In this document: in pieces, positions 33,288-42,221 of the stretch
Layout: every line of letters starts with the position of its first letter
Numbering within the stretch: the first letter of the stretch is position 1
Origin: Trichomonas vaginalis G3
Lineage: Eukaryota > Parabasalia > Trichomonadida > Trichomonadidae
Length of the DNA: 64,000 nucleotides
Assembly (NCBI RefSeq): GCF_026262505.1
Contig: NC_067206.1
Coordinates: 26,489,896 to 26,553,895 of the forward strand
Reading direction: 5' to 3'
Program-made: the position numbers and the translations under genes
Notes under the pieces: generated by a model
The model's input: only the letters and a program-made list of their open reading frames with translations
Told to the model about the DNA's origin: nothing
Database searches by the model: none

Positions 33288-33884
33288 TTATGCCACGTTA
33301 TTTTTTTAATTTAGTCTATCGGCTCGGTGCGCCGATAAAATACATAAACTATTAGGATTATCAATCCACAATAGTTATAACTTTGCATCCTATATTTATA
33401 CTTTTAATGGATTATTTTTTCACTTTTTAATAAAATTTATTATTTTATTATCTGCAAAACTCATAGAAAACCTATTTTTTGGTTACTACAACAAATAAAT
33501 AATCGATATTTGTTGTAAAAGCTTTGCCGTACAAAGGCAGATTTTCAAATTTATCAAATGTAGGGAATTCATATTTTTTCAACATCGGAGAGTTCATTAA
33601 AATAGAAGTCATTTATAATACCAGAACTTCATATATTGAAAGACTGTAAGCTTCAGTCATTTGTTGTTGAATATCTTGAAAGACTGTAAGCTCCTGGATG
33701 AACATCTTATTATGTTCGACTTTGCTGTTGTTATTCTGTCATTTCGTGTCTATGAGCTTAATCAAAATTCATAATTATTTGTGATAATTGCTTTTCGCAT
33801 GTTTAAAACAATGCGTTTTTCTGTTAATAATTTTCAAAGATATAATATATGATAAAAACCATATATTTGACTTTAAAATTTTTA

Positions 33885-35600
33885 ATGTCCGATCAAGAGA
33901 TTTATCCAAATAAATACGGTGAATTACGAAGCATCTGTAAATACTACATCGATTTATATAATGCATTGTATCAGCTAAAAACTGAAAACGAAGAAGGATT
34001 AAAGTCGATTTACCAAAAGATCAAAACAGAATTGATTGATTCAAAGAATCATCTACCGCAAACTATAATCAAAGATATTTTGAATATTATTCTGTATAAT
34101 AATCGCTATACAAAGTCATATTTATTTCTTGCCAAACTCATATCTGGTGATTATCATGTGGAAGAGGTCAGAGAAGTTGAACATGTTTCAAACTTCTTGT
34201 TTTATAAAGAGTATGGTATTAAATTAGACAAATCTGATGATTTCGAAAAATTTAAATCAGAAAATCTCGATATTCATACGGAAGATAGTATTTATAGAAC
34301 AATTATGTATAATGATTTAGAAAGATTTATCTCATTCACTGAAAGAGAAGCATTTGATAAAAATCAAAAACTACGATCTCATTTGTATCCAAGTTTTACA
34401 AATTATTCATTACTTGAATTATGTTGTTACCATGGAGCAGTTGATTGTTTCAAGTTATTAAGAACAAAGTTTAACTCAGAAATAACTGATACATGTCTTG
34501 AACTTTCATTTTTAGGAGGACACCCTGAGATCATGAATGAATGTTTGAAATATCAAAAACCAGATGAAGAATGCATGGAGTTTGCAATTATTTCACACAA
34601 CATTGATTTTGTTGCATTCTTGATGAATGAATACAATTTAGAGATCAAATTAATTGATTGTAAAATTTTTAATAATCTGGAATCATTTTTAGTTTATTTC
34701 GATAAAACTAATGATATTGATGAATGCTTTGATAATTCTATTATATATAATATTCCATCACTATGCAAATATTTCATTTCACATGGTGCAAATATCAACA
34801 AAAAGATGTCTTTACAAGAAACAGCTATTCATCATGCAGCAGAATATAATAGTAAAGAAGCAATCGAACTTCTTATTTCACATGGTGCAAATATCAATGA
34901 AAAAGATGAATATGGAGCTACCGCTCTTCATTATGCAGCAAAATATAATAGTAAAGAAACAGTCGAACTTCTTATTTCGCATGGTGCAGATATCAATGAA
35001 AAAGATGAATATGGAGCTACCGCTCTTCATTATGCAGCAGAAAATAATAGTAAAGAAACAACCGAACTTCTTATTTCGCATGGTGCAAATATCAATGAAA
35101 AAGATGAATATGGAGCTACCGCTCTTCATTATGCAGCAAAATATAATAGTAAAGAAACAGTCGAACTTCTTATTTCGCATGGTGCAAATATCAATGAAAA
35201 AGATGAACATGGAGCTACCGCTCTTCATTATGCAGCAAAATATAATAGTAAAGAAACAGTCGAACTTCTTATTTCGCATGGTGCAAATATCAATGAAAAA
35301 GATGAACATGGAGCTACCGCTCTTCATTATGCAGCAGAAAATAATAGTAAAGAAACAGCCGAACTTCTTATTTCGCATGGTGCAGATATCAATGAAAAAG
35401 ATGAATATGGAGCTACCGCTCTTCATTATGCAGCAGAAAATAATAGTAAAGAAATAACCGAACTTCTTATTTCACACGGTGCAAATATCAACGAAAAAGA
35501 TGATACTGGACGAAGTGCTCTTGATTATGCAATTGAAAATGATAGTAAAGAAACAGCCGAGCTTCTTAGTTTACATTTGCATATAAACGATCTGCAATGA
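33885..35600 (+). CDS. Ankyrin-repeat protein of the large trichomonad family
   Basis: The protein starts MSDQEIYPNKYGELRS and continues with a helical N-terminal region of about 280 residues (DUF3447-type) that is characteristic of the very large ankyrin family of Trichomonas. About nine C-terminal ankyrin repeats of 33 residues follow, with the pattern GATALHYAAxxNSKETxELLISHGAxINEKDEY. Six central repeats are almost identical at the DNA level with an exact 99-bp period (landmark AAAGATGAA at 34902, 35001, 35100 and so on), indicating recent expansion or homogenisation. The total is 571 residues from the ATG at 33885; an in-frame ATG at 33849 would add 12 hydrophobic residues not typical of the family. 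The role is probably protein binding; no target is known. Confidence 0.93.
   Translation: MSDQEIYPNKYGELRSICKYYIDLYNALYQLKTENEEGLKSIYQKIKTELIDSKNHLPQTIIKDILNIILYNNRYTKSYLFLAKLISGDYHVEEVREVEHVSNFLFYKEYGIKLDKSDDFEKFKSENLDIHTEDSIYRTIMYNDLERFISFTEREAFDKNQKLRSHLYPSFTNYSLLELCCYHGAVDCFKLLRTKFNSEITDTCLELSFLGGHPEIMNECLKYQKPDEECMEFAIISHNIDFVAFLMNEYNLEIKLIDCKIFNNLESFLVYFDKTNDIDECFDNSIIYNIPSLCKYFISHGANINKKMSLQETAIHHAAEYNSKEAIELLISHGANINEKDEYGATALHYAAKYNSKETVELLISHGADINEKDEYGATALHYAAENNSKETTELLISHGANINEKDEYGATALHYAAKYNSKETVELLISHGANINEKDEHGATALHYAAKYNSKETVELLISHGANINEKDEHGATALHYAAENNSKETAELLISHGADINEKDEYGATALHYAAENNSKEITELLISHGANINEKDDTGRSALDYAIENDSKETAELLSLHLHINDLQ
34880..35500 (+). repeat. 99-bp coding tandem repeat (ankyrin units)
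   Basis: Six consecutive units of 99 bp differ at only a few positions (for example AAATAT versus AAAATA codons for KY/NN, and GCAGAT versus GCAAAT). Because the period is a multiple of three, all six frames stay open across the array, which creates long spurious antisense and shifted frames. Confidence 0.9.
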
Positions 35601-36065
35601 TTTCTCCTTCTCTGTTTTATCTTCTGTTTCGTAACTCTTTTCAAATGTTACCAAAGAGATGGTAAAAGATTAAATAAAAACATCTTGTAGCCTTTATTTT
35701 TTCAAATATTCAACTGAAAATGCTAATTTACTTTATATATGAATAATTCTTTCTCATTCACAATTTCATTAATAAATCCTTGAAGCATGATATTTTCTTC
35801 ATTATTCTTAGAAAAATAATTTATAATTTTGAATGTATCAACAATCCACATGCTAACTTCGTATAAATATCATGAATACCTAAATTCTGAAACAACTTTA
35901 TTTTTCAAAACATCCACAATGAGAATTCATATATGTGTCTATGAAAAGTGAGGCTGTTTGGCAAATACATGGCATTCAATTTTGCTTTGTAAAAGGAAAT
36001 AAAAAATCCAAGCCCTTAGTTTTAAAAGTAAACTTTTTATAATAACAATAAAAACAAATAATCAT

Positions 36066-39000
36066 TTACAATGAAGTAAACAGTGGTGGATATCTTATTG
36101 ATTCATCACTTTGATTCGATGGTTTCGTGCTATTTAAAGAATCATAAGAAGTGTAAGAAGCATTTAATTCAACAGTTGTAGGAGTTTGCGAAATAATAGA
36201 AACAGCTCCTGCCATTTTCTGAATTCTTCTGCAAGAAACACAAACAGATATAATTGAGGCCCATGTGGGTCTAATTGTCTGTGTTCTTGTAGTTAATATT
36301 GGTCTATCAACCAATAACAAAGCTGTTTTTTGTTGTCTCAAATTTTCCAATCTATTCAAAATTGTTTTTTGAGAAACAGCTGACAAAATTGCTTCTTCCA
36401 AACTTAATCTGAGCTTTTCAGATGAATAAGTTGTGCAAGATCTCTCACATACTATTCGATGCAATCTTCTTGCCCAGTTATCCCATTCTCGCAATGCTTC
36501 TATTTGAACTAATGTTTGTTTTCTTTCTTTAATTGTTTCATCGAATTTTTCTGTCATTTTTTGGATTTCTAAAGAATCTGATTCATGTTGTTGCTTTAAC
36601 TTCTCTTTCTCAGCGAACAAATCATTAACAGCATCAAATATATTTGATGAAGGAAGGAGATTCAGCAAATGCTGAACTCTCAACAAATCAGAAACAGTCT
36701 CTTCATAAACAATCTGTGCTTTGTTTTTCTTCTCCAATTCGTTCTCGAGAGTTTCAAGAAATTCACTTAATGATGAAGGAATTAATGACAAATTATATCT
36801 CTCTTCAAATCTATGAGAATATGTAACAATCAAAGCCAAGTTTTCTTCTTCTTTCTGTGTGATTTTGGCCCTACTTTGTGCTATAACTGAATCAAGTTGT
36901 GTCTGCATTTGCATCTGCAATGAATTCGTTTCACTCATTCTCTTTTCATCCATTGCTTTTAATTTGAGTTCAAAAGTTTTATTCATTGCTTGTAATCGTA
37001 TCAAATTCTCGTCTTTTTCTTCACTCTTCGCCAATAGTTTCCTGTAATCATCCATTGTTGTTTCAAGTTCAATTCTTGCACTTGCTAATTCAGCTTGTGT
37101 TTCTTGAACAGCTTTTTCATATTCGTGTCTCAAAGATTGAGATTTTTCTTTGAGTCTGTCTATGGATTTCCTGTTTGCTGTTTCAAGCATGTCGACGTGC
37201 TGTTTTAGTTCTCTCCTTTCTATCTTCATTTGCTGGATCAAATCTTTCGCTTCTCTTAATTGGTCATTGATTTCAGTCGAATTTTCCTTTAATTGTGAAA
37301 TTTCTTCTGTTTTTTGAGTGTTTTCATGTCTTAAGTCTTCTAATTGTGCCGTTGCGGACTTTAATTGGTTTATTGACTCTTCATTCTGTGCTTTGTACTT
37401 GGAAATGACTTCATCCATCGATTTCTGTTTGTTTGCAAAATCATTTTGTAATTCATTCATTCTTTCTTCCATTTCTTGCTTCATTTCTTTAGCATTGGCC
37501 AATTTACGTGTTAAATCTTCTATTTTGTCATTTAATTCTTTGATGTTTTCGTCATTTTCAATTTCACTTTTTTCTGTCACTTTTTCTTCAAATTTCGGAT
37601 TTTCTTCACTTTTTTCTTCAATTTTTTGTTGTTCACTTTTTTCTGCTGTCAAAGTCTTGAGTGCGTTGAATACAAGTTTCACTATATTTCTTTCTTCACC
37701 AACATCGAAGAACTGACTCAATAAAATTTTGATTTTTTCTTCTCTTTTCCGAAGTCTGACGATTTCTTTGAGAATTTGTTTGTTTGGTTCCACTTTTGCT
37801 TCTAATTCCTGTTTGGCTTGGTTCAAATTACGTTGTAGTATCTCGTATCTCGATCTAACTTCAACACAGTGGTTTTGGAGAAGAGAATTAGAGAATATTT
37901 GGGCAGCATACATGTCAAACAGCTCTCTGAAGATTGGGTTATCGTTAGATCCCATTCTGTTGTAGAATGCATGCAGTTTATCTGATAAATTGTTTGGAAT
38001 AAGAAGATCAAAAATATGAGTTGGGTCTGCGCTTTCAATTGACTCTTGTATGTCTTCTATACGTATTGTTGATATCGTTTCTTGTATGAATTTGGCATTA
38101 TTGGCACATCTTCTTATAAGGAATTCTCGAGATTTTTCATCTAAGTGTATTGGACCTCCAATTTCTGGTCTGTATAGTAACGAACTACTGATATCATTCG
38201 ATGTTGATAGGTTCTGCATAAATGAAAGCTCTTCTTCGAATAAAGCTAATACGTTAATTACATTTTGCTGCAATTTCTCGTTTTCTTGCGTAATCTCGTT
38301 GATTTTGTCGTTATTTGCATTGATTGTCGATTCCAAATTCTTATTAGATGTACAAATTGTATTGATTATTTGAGTTACTCTGTCAATTGGCGAGCATTCT
38401 GCGTTATCTCTGATTTTAACAAGTTCAGGAAGAAGTGTTGAAGGCAATACTTCTGAAACAGCTTTAGTGATTGATGCAAGAATCGTAAATAAATCGACAA
38501 AATTATCCGGAATTGGAGCAGGAACTTGTTTAACCTGAGATTTTGCATTAACGCTCTTTGCTTCATTCTCAAATCCTTCGTTAAGCAGTTTTTGTTTCTG
38601 AATTATCTTCAGAAGCTGAGTTCTTTGTTGAGCTAAAGATGTAACTTCAGAAATTTGATCTTGATACATATCGCTGAGTGTATCTAATGATTTCTGAAGG
38701 TTGTTCTTTGTTTGTGTGCCTCTTTCGAGACCTTGCTTTAGTTCTGCAATTTGATTTTGAGAATTATTAAGGTTTGACTCAAGATAATTGCATTTTTCTT
38801 TTTGAGCATTAATTTCATGTTGTAAATTTTCGATTATGTTCTGCATTTCTTCGTTTTGATTTGCTAAATCTTGAATTTCGCCAATTAAATCCGAATTTTT
38901 CGCTCTAGTATCATTAAGTTTCTTCTTAAGCTTTTCAATCTTACCATTAACATCGATTGGATTCTGTTGCTGATGCAAATCCGAGAATAACGCATCACAA

Positions 39001-39125
39001 ATATCTAAAACTTGTTGTAAATTAGTTGTTGAAACGCCAAACTTTGCATTAAACTGGGCACAAAAGAAGTCAACCGATTCCGAATCCCCATTTTCTGTAA
39101 TGGGACTCGATAAATCAGAATCCAT
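36066..39125 (-). CDS. Long coiled-coil protein
   Basis: This 1019-residue protein is dominated by coiled coil: a first block at about 60-170 (KIEKLKKKLNDTRAKNSDLIGEI...), a less regular region around 210-420, then a very long block at about 430-880 with Glu/Lys/Gln-rich heptads. The last 140 residues are more globular, with three cysteines and basic residues (CERSCTTYSSEKLRLSLEEA, SVCVSCRRIQKMAG). No motor, kinase or membrane domain is present. Golgin, centrosomal or cytoskeletal roles are possible but unproven. The ATG at 39125 starts MDSDLSSPITENG. A TIR element begins only about 15 bases upstream (39140), so that element's end probably forms the promoter. Confidence 0.85.
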   Translation of the reverse strand: MDSDLSSPITENGDSESVDFFCAQFNAKFGVSTTNLQQVLDICDALFSDLHQQQNPIDVNGKIEKLKKKLNDTRAKNSDLIGEIQDLANQNEEMQNIIENLQHEINAQKEKCNYLESNLNNSQNQIAELKQGLERGTQTKNNLQKSLDTLSDMYQDQISEVTSLAQQRTQLLKIIQKQKLLNEGFENEAKSVNAKSQVKQVPAPIPDNFVDLFTILASITKAVSEVLPSTLLPELVKIRDNAECSPIDRVTQIINTICTSNKNLESTINANNDKINEITQENEKLQQNVINVLALFEEELSFMQNLSTSNDISSSLLYRPEIGGPIHLDEKSREFLIRRCANNAKFIQETISTIRIEDIQESIESADPTHIFDLLIPNNLSDKLHAFYNRMGSNDNPIFRELFDMYAAQIFSNSLLQNHCVEVRSRYEILQRNLNQAKQELEAKVEPNKQILKEIVRLRKREEKIKILLSQFFDVGEERNIVKLVFNALKTLTAEKSEQQKIEEKSEENPKFEEKVTEKSEIENDENIKELNDKIEDLTRKLANAKEMKQEMEERMNELQNDFANKQKSMDEVISKYKAQNEESINQLKSATAQLEDLRHENTQKTEEISQLKENSTEINDQLREAKDLIQQMKIERRELKQHVDMLETANRKSIDRLKEKSQSLRHEYEKAVQETQAELASARIELETTMDDYRKLLAKSEEKDENLIRLQAMNKTFELKLKAMDEKRMSETNSLQMQMQTQLDSVIAQSRAKITQKEEENLALIVTYSHRFEERYNLSLIPSSLSEFLETLENELEKKNKAQIVYEETVSDLLRVQHLLNLLPSSNIFDAVNDLFAEKEKLKQQHESDSLEIQKMTEKFDETIKERKQTLVQIEALREWDNWARRLHRIVCERSCTTYSSEKLRLSLEEAILSAVSQKTILNRLENLRQQKTALLLVDRPILTTRTQTIRPTWASIISVCVSCRRIQKMAGAVSIISQTPTTVELNASYTSYDSLNSTKPSNQSDESIRYPPLFTSL

Positions 39126-39139
39126 TTCAACTTGCCGTT

Positions 39140-40184
39140 AAGGGTGCACCCGTATGTACGTTTATTTGAGAGGAGGAGGATTACCCTCTCAATTTTGAGG
39201 GATTCGTTAGTTTATTTTCTCGATGAATATGCAATAAAATTTGATTTTTACCTTATCAATATACTTCATATAATATACACATGTTCATGTAAAAACTTTT
39301 TTCCAAAATCCTCAGGAATTAAGGGATTTTTGAATTTTAAGAATTTTTTTCGAATTTTTTCGAAAAAAAATATTTTCAGAACAGCCTTAACGGCTAAGAT
39401 TTAGGAACAATGTTAAGTATCAAAAAGAAAGGAGGTCTGATATAGACAACATATATCGTTGAAGGTTGAAAAAATCTCTAATATTTGAGCCCAAAATTTC
39501 AAATTTTAATTTTTTGAAAAAAGAGGCCACCCGTATGTACGTTTATTTGAGAGGAGGAGGATTATATTTTTGAAAGGGTGAAACATTATGAATATGTTAA
39601 TTATATAATAATATGTATTATTATAAAAAAGAAAAAATAAAGCACGTTAAAATTTTTCTTTCTTGATTTTTTACAAAATCTACTTAGAATTATGCAAAAT
39701 ATGACTAAATAATTATAAATTTCAAGTTAAATTTTAATTTTGATAAATAATTTAAATTTCAAAATATCAAGTTCAGTTCGACTATGTATGTAGTAATTCC
39801 TCAATAAAGTGCCAAAACCCTATTAAAATATATGAACATTTTCAACATTTTAATGCTTTTATTTAAAAATTTGATGGAATATGAGCTTCAAACAATTATT
39901 ATGTAAATAAAAATAATTAAATATATGTATTTATTCGTATTACAACCGTAGTAAGTCGATTCTTCCTTTCTTCTACTGAGATTTGAATTTGATTTCGAAT
40001 TGTAAAGAGATTCAAAGGGAAAATACTAGCGGATAAAAACTACCTCCATGAAAGGGTCATAATGGAGTCAAGTTGTATTTTTTGATATTTTTTGCTTTTC
40101 GAGCCTAAATAGGTAGCCAAGATAATGCCTAAAAATAAGGTTCTAAATTCTGAAGTTTACATGATCCTCTCGTGTGCACCCTTA
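39140..40184. mobile_element. 1.05-kb TIR element adjoining the coiled-coil gene
   Basis: The inverted termini are TTAAGGGTGCAC (39138-39149) and GTGCACCCTTAA (40174-40185), with the shared AAGGGT end and the length of the elements at 14676 and 28237. Unlike those, no target-site duplication is recognisable. A 36-bp direct repeat beginning CACCCGTATGTACG, also containing GAGAGGAGGAGGATTA, occurs at both about 39147 and about 39533. The interior has no supportable gene, one CTCTCAATTTTG copy (39186) and one AAGCACGTTAA copy (about 39640). The left terminus is about 15 bases from the coiled-coil start codon. Confidence 0.6.
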
Positions 40185-40309
40185 AGTTATAATTATCACC
40201 CACTTTTTTTATTTTTTAGACCCTAAATATTTTATTTCTTCATTGTTTCCATGATATGAATTCGACTTCCTACATATATCGGAACATGATGCACCTGCTA
40301 TTTCATTCC

Positions 40310-40492
40310 GAATACCCGTGAATGACACATCATGCCCCATCCATAACATGAATGCGGAACTTTGAGTGTCAATAGTGCTATCTGCACTCCTGCGTTCTCT
40401 TAATGCTATTACATTGATATTGTATATGCAAATAACCAGGAATGACATAATGTTCCGCATTTATAACGTGAATCCAGAACTTTGCCTGGCAA
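40310..40492. repeat. Imperfect tandem duplication of about 45 bp
   Basis: GAATGACACATCATG...CATAACATGAATGCGGAACTTTG (about 40320-40363) recurs in diverged form at about 40440-40484 (GAATGACATAATG...ATAACGTGAATCCAGAACTTTG). Nothing coding is supported here. Confidence 0.5.
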
Positions 40493-40496
40493 AGTT

Positions 40497-40720
40497 ATTC
40501 TTCATTGAGTAAAACTGAGACAGAGTCAACTTTAACTAGTTGAAAATTAGGATCTAAATAATTTACAATTAATATGAATTGAGAAATTAAATTTTTTTTA
40601 TTATTCTTCATTGAGTAAAACCGAGACTATGTCAACTTTAACTAGTTCAAAAGTAACATAAAAACGATTTACAAATAATATGAATTGAGAAATTAAAAAT
40701 TCTTTTATTCTTCATTGAGT
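40497..40720 (-). repeat. Tandem copies of the 3' end of the adjacent gene
   Basis: ATTCTTCATTGAGTAAAA occurs at 40497, 40603 and 40707 (spacing 106 and 104 bp). The copy at 40707 is the genuine end of the 391-aa gene, encoding LLNEE and its stop. The two downstream copies also encode VSVLLNEE-stop in the same relative frame, with TCAACTTTAACTAGTT and ATATGAATTGAGAAATTAAA between them. The last codons, stop and 3' flank of the gene have been reiterated. Confidence 0.8.
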
Positions 40721-41880
40721 AAAAATGATATTAATGAGTCGACTTCGTTGACAGATTCGATTATTGGATCGTTACAGATTCCTTTTGGTGATTCATTGAT
40801 TGATTCACCGAACCTTATGATTTGGTGTTTGTTTGCAATGTTTTTGCAGTGAATTACTGAGTCATTTCTGTCTGCAAACAGAGCAAAGAACTCTCCTCCA
40901 TAGATTTTGGAGTTAGTTCTCTTTACAATCAGTGCTGTTTTTGTTTCCCTCATTTCCATGATGATTTTGGAGAACAAAATCGATGAAGAACTGAGAATTC
41001 TTTCATTGCCATAGAGATATGTCTCTGAAATGTTCTCAAGAGGGATTTTTCCAACACATTTGAGAAAATTCTTCGTTTCATCTTCAGGATCAAGAGGAAT
41101 TGCGTAGTCTCCAATGCAGAGTTGCTTCGTAATGTTGGACTGATTGATCTTCTTCTCGATTACTGGGCATTTCTGCGGTTTTGCTGAGATTAATGGCTTA
41201 TTATGGCATTTGCAGACATCTTTCTGGATTATTTCGATGGGATCTGCAATTACTTGGTACATTAAGCAGTCAATTTCATATTCTCCAATCTCTAAGACCT
41301 CGATTTGTGGAGGATATAAAATATCTGTTGACAAACTGCGGAAAAACTGGAAATAACAATCAGTATTGTTTTCAAATACGATTGTACTTCCGATTTCTGA
41401 GTAGTATTCGCTGATTTCGTTCTTTTCGCCGATGATTACGAACTGAATCTTTGGAGAAGTTGGGTTTATCGTAGTTCTCCTCTTGATTGACGAAACAATG
41501 CCATCGAAGAAGTATCCTGAGCTTGGAAGGAATACGTGAACAGGAAGAGAAGTGTCGCACATTTCGATAGCAGTGAACAAAGGGTTCTGAGCAGTTGGAA
41601 TCGGGTTTTCGAAGTGGATTGTTATCATGTACGAAAGGATTTCCTTGAGATCTGTGTGGTTGAACGTTGTCTTTGGGAAAGGATGGAATAGTTCTCCTTC
41701 AGGGGAGATAATAAAGATGTCGAACATAATGTTTATGCTTTTATCTTTGGAAACTCCAGCTAAAAACAAAGAATACTCCCACAGGGACTTGGCTATTGCA
41801 TAAGAGATTGATGTATGCTGGATTCCTTCAAGAACTTTTGACCTGAAGTCAAAGATAAAGCAATGAGGAACGTAGGCCAT
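40705..41880 (-). CDS. Hypothetical protein with a possible von Willebrand A-like N-terminal fold
   Basis: This 391-residue soluble protein starts MAYVPHCFIFDFRSKVLEG. The N-terminal half alternates hydrophobic strands and helices (INIMFDIFIISPEGEL, LPVHVFLPSSGYFFDGIV, KIQFVIIGEKNEIS), suggesting a Rossmann or von Willebrand A-like fold. A Cys/His cluster follows at about 220-245 (VCKCHNKPLISAKPQKCPV), faintly like the zinc region of TFIIH p34/Tfb4; that resemblance is too weak for a call. An Initiator (TCACTT, minus strand) lies at 41917-41922, 40 bases before the ATG. The first ATG after it (41911) is out of frame and its reading frame overlaps this start. Confidence 0.7.
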   Translation of the reverse strand: MAYVPHCFIFDFRSKVLEGIQHTSISYAIAKSLWEYSLFLAGVSKDKSINIMFDIFIISPEGELFHPFPKTTFNHTDLKEILSYMITIHFENPIPTAQNPLFTAIEMCDTSLPVHVFLPSSGYFFDGIVSSIKRRTTINPTSPKIQFVIIGEKNEISEYYSEIGSTIVFENNTDCYFQFFRSLSTDILYPPQIEVLEIGEYEIDCLMYQVIADPIEIIQKDVCKCHNKPLISAKPQKCPVIEKKINQSNITKQLCIGDYAIPLDPEDETKNFLKCVGKIPLENISETYLYGNERILSSSSILFSKIIMEMRETKTALIVKRTNSKIYGGEFFALFADRNDSVIHCKNIANKHQIIRFGESINESPKGICNDPIIESVNEVDSLISFLLNEE

Positions 41881-41916
41881 TTATAAAAAAATTTTCTAAT
41901 TTAAACATCATTTAAA

Positions 41917-41922
41917 AAGTGA
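41917..41922 (-). promoter_or_regulatory. Initiator (Inr) of the 391-aa gene
   Basis: The minus strand reads GTGTCACTTTTTAAATGATG. TCACTT matches the Initiator consensus with +1 A at 41920. Confidence 0.6.
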
Positions 41923-42221
41923 CACTTATGATGTAATTTTTAAAAGAATGACTTTAGAGTAATCATTATACTCCCAATCTATTATGATTTAATAAGAAAT
42001 CCGAAATACTATTGATTTAAGTTCATAATCCTATAAATTTGAAGAAATTATTTTTTTACATGATCGAATTTGAACAAAACCCGAATAATCTTAACTTATA
42101 TACTGCAGCTATATTATTTCCACGCAAGAATCAGGTTTATCAATATAAATTTAATTTTGACAAAAAAAATTATAAACTTTAGAAATTTGGAAACTTCAAA
42201 TTAATTCTAGTTTCAATTGTA

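Noticed and set aside
34711-35457. Long alternative frames on both strands across the ankyrin repeats
   Set aside because: They arise because the 99-bp period keeps all frames open; their products are monotonous repeats without starts.
40705-41880. Calling the 391-aa protein TFIIH p34/Tfb4 from its Cys/His cluster
   Set aside because: Only the CxCH spacing is similar; the following conserved cysteines of the family are missing.
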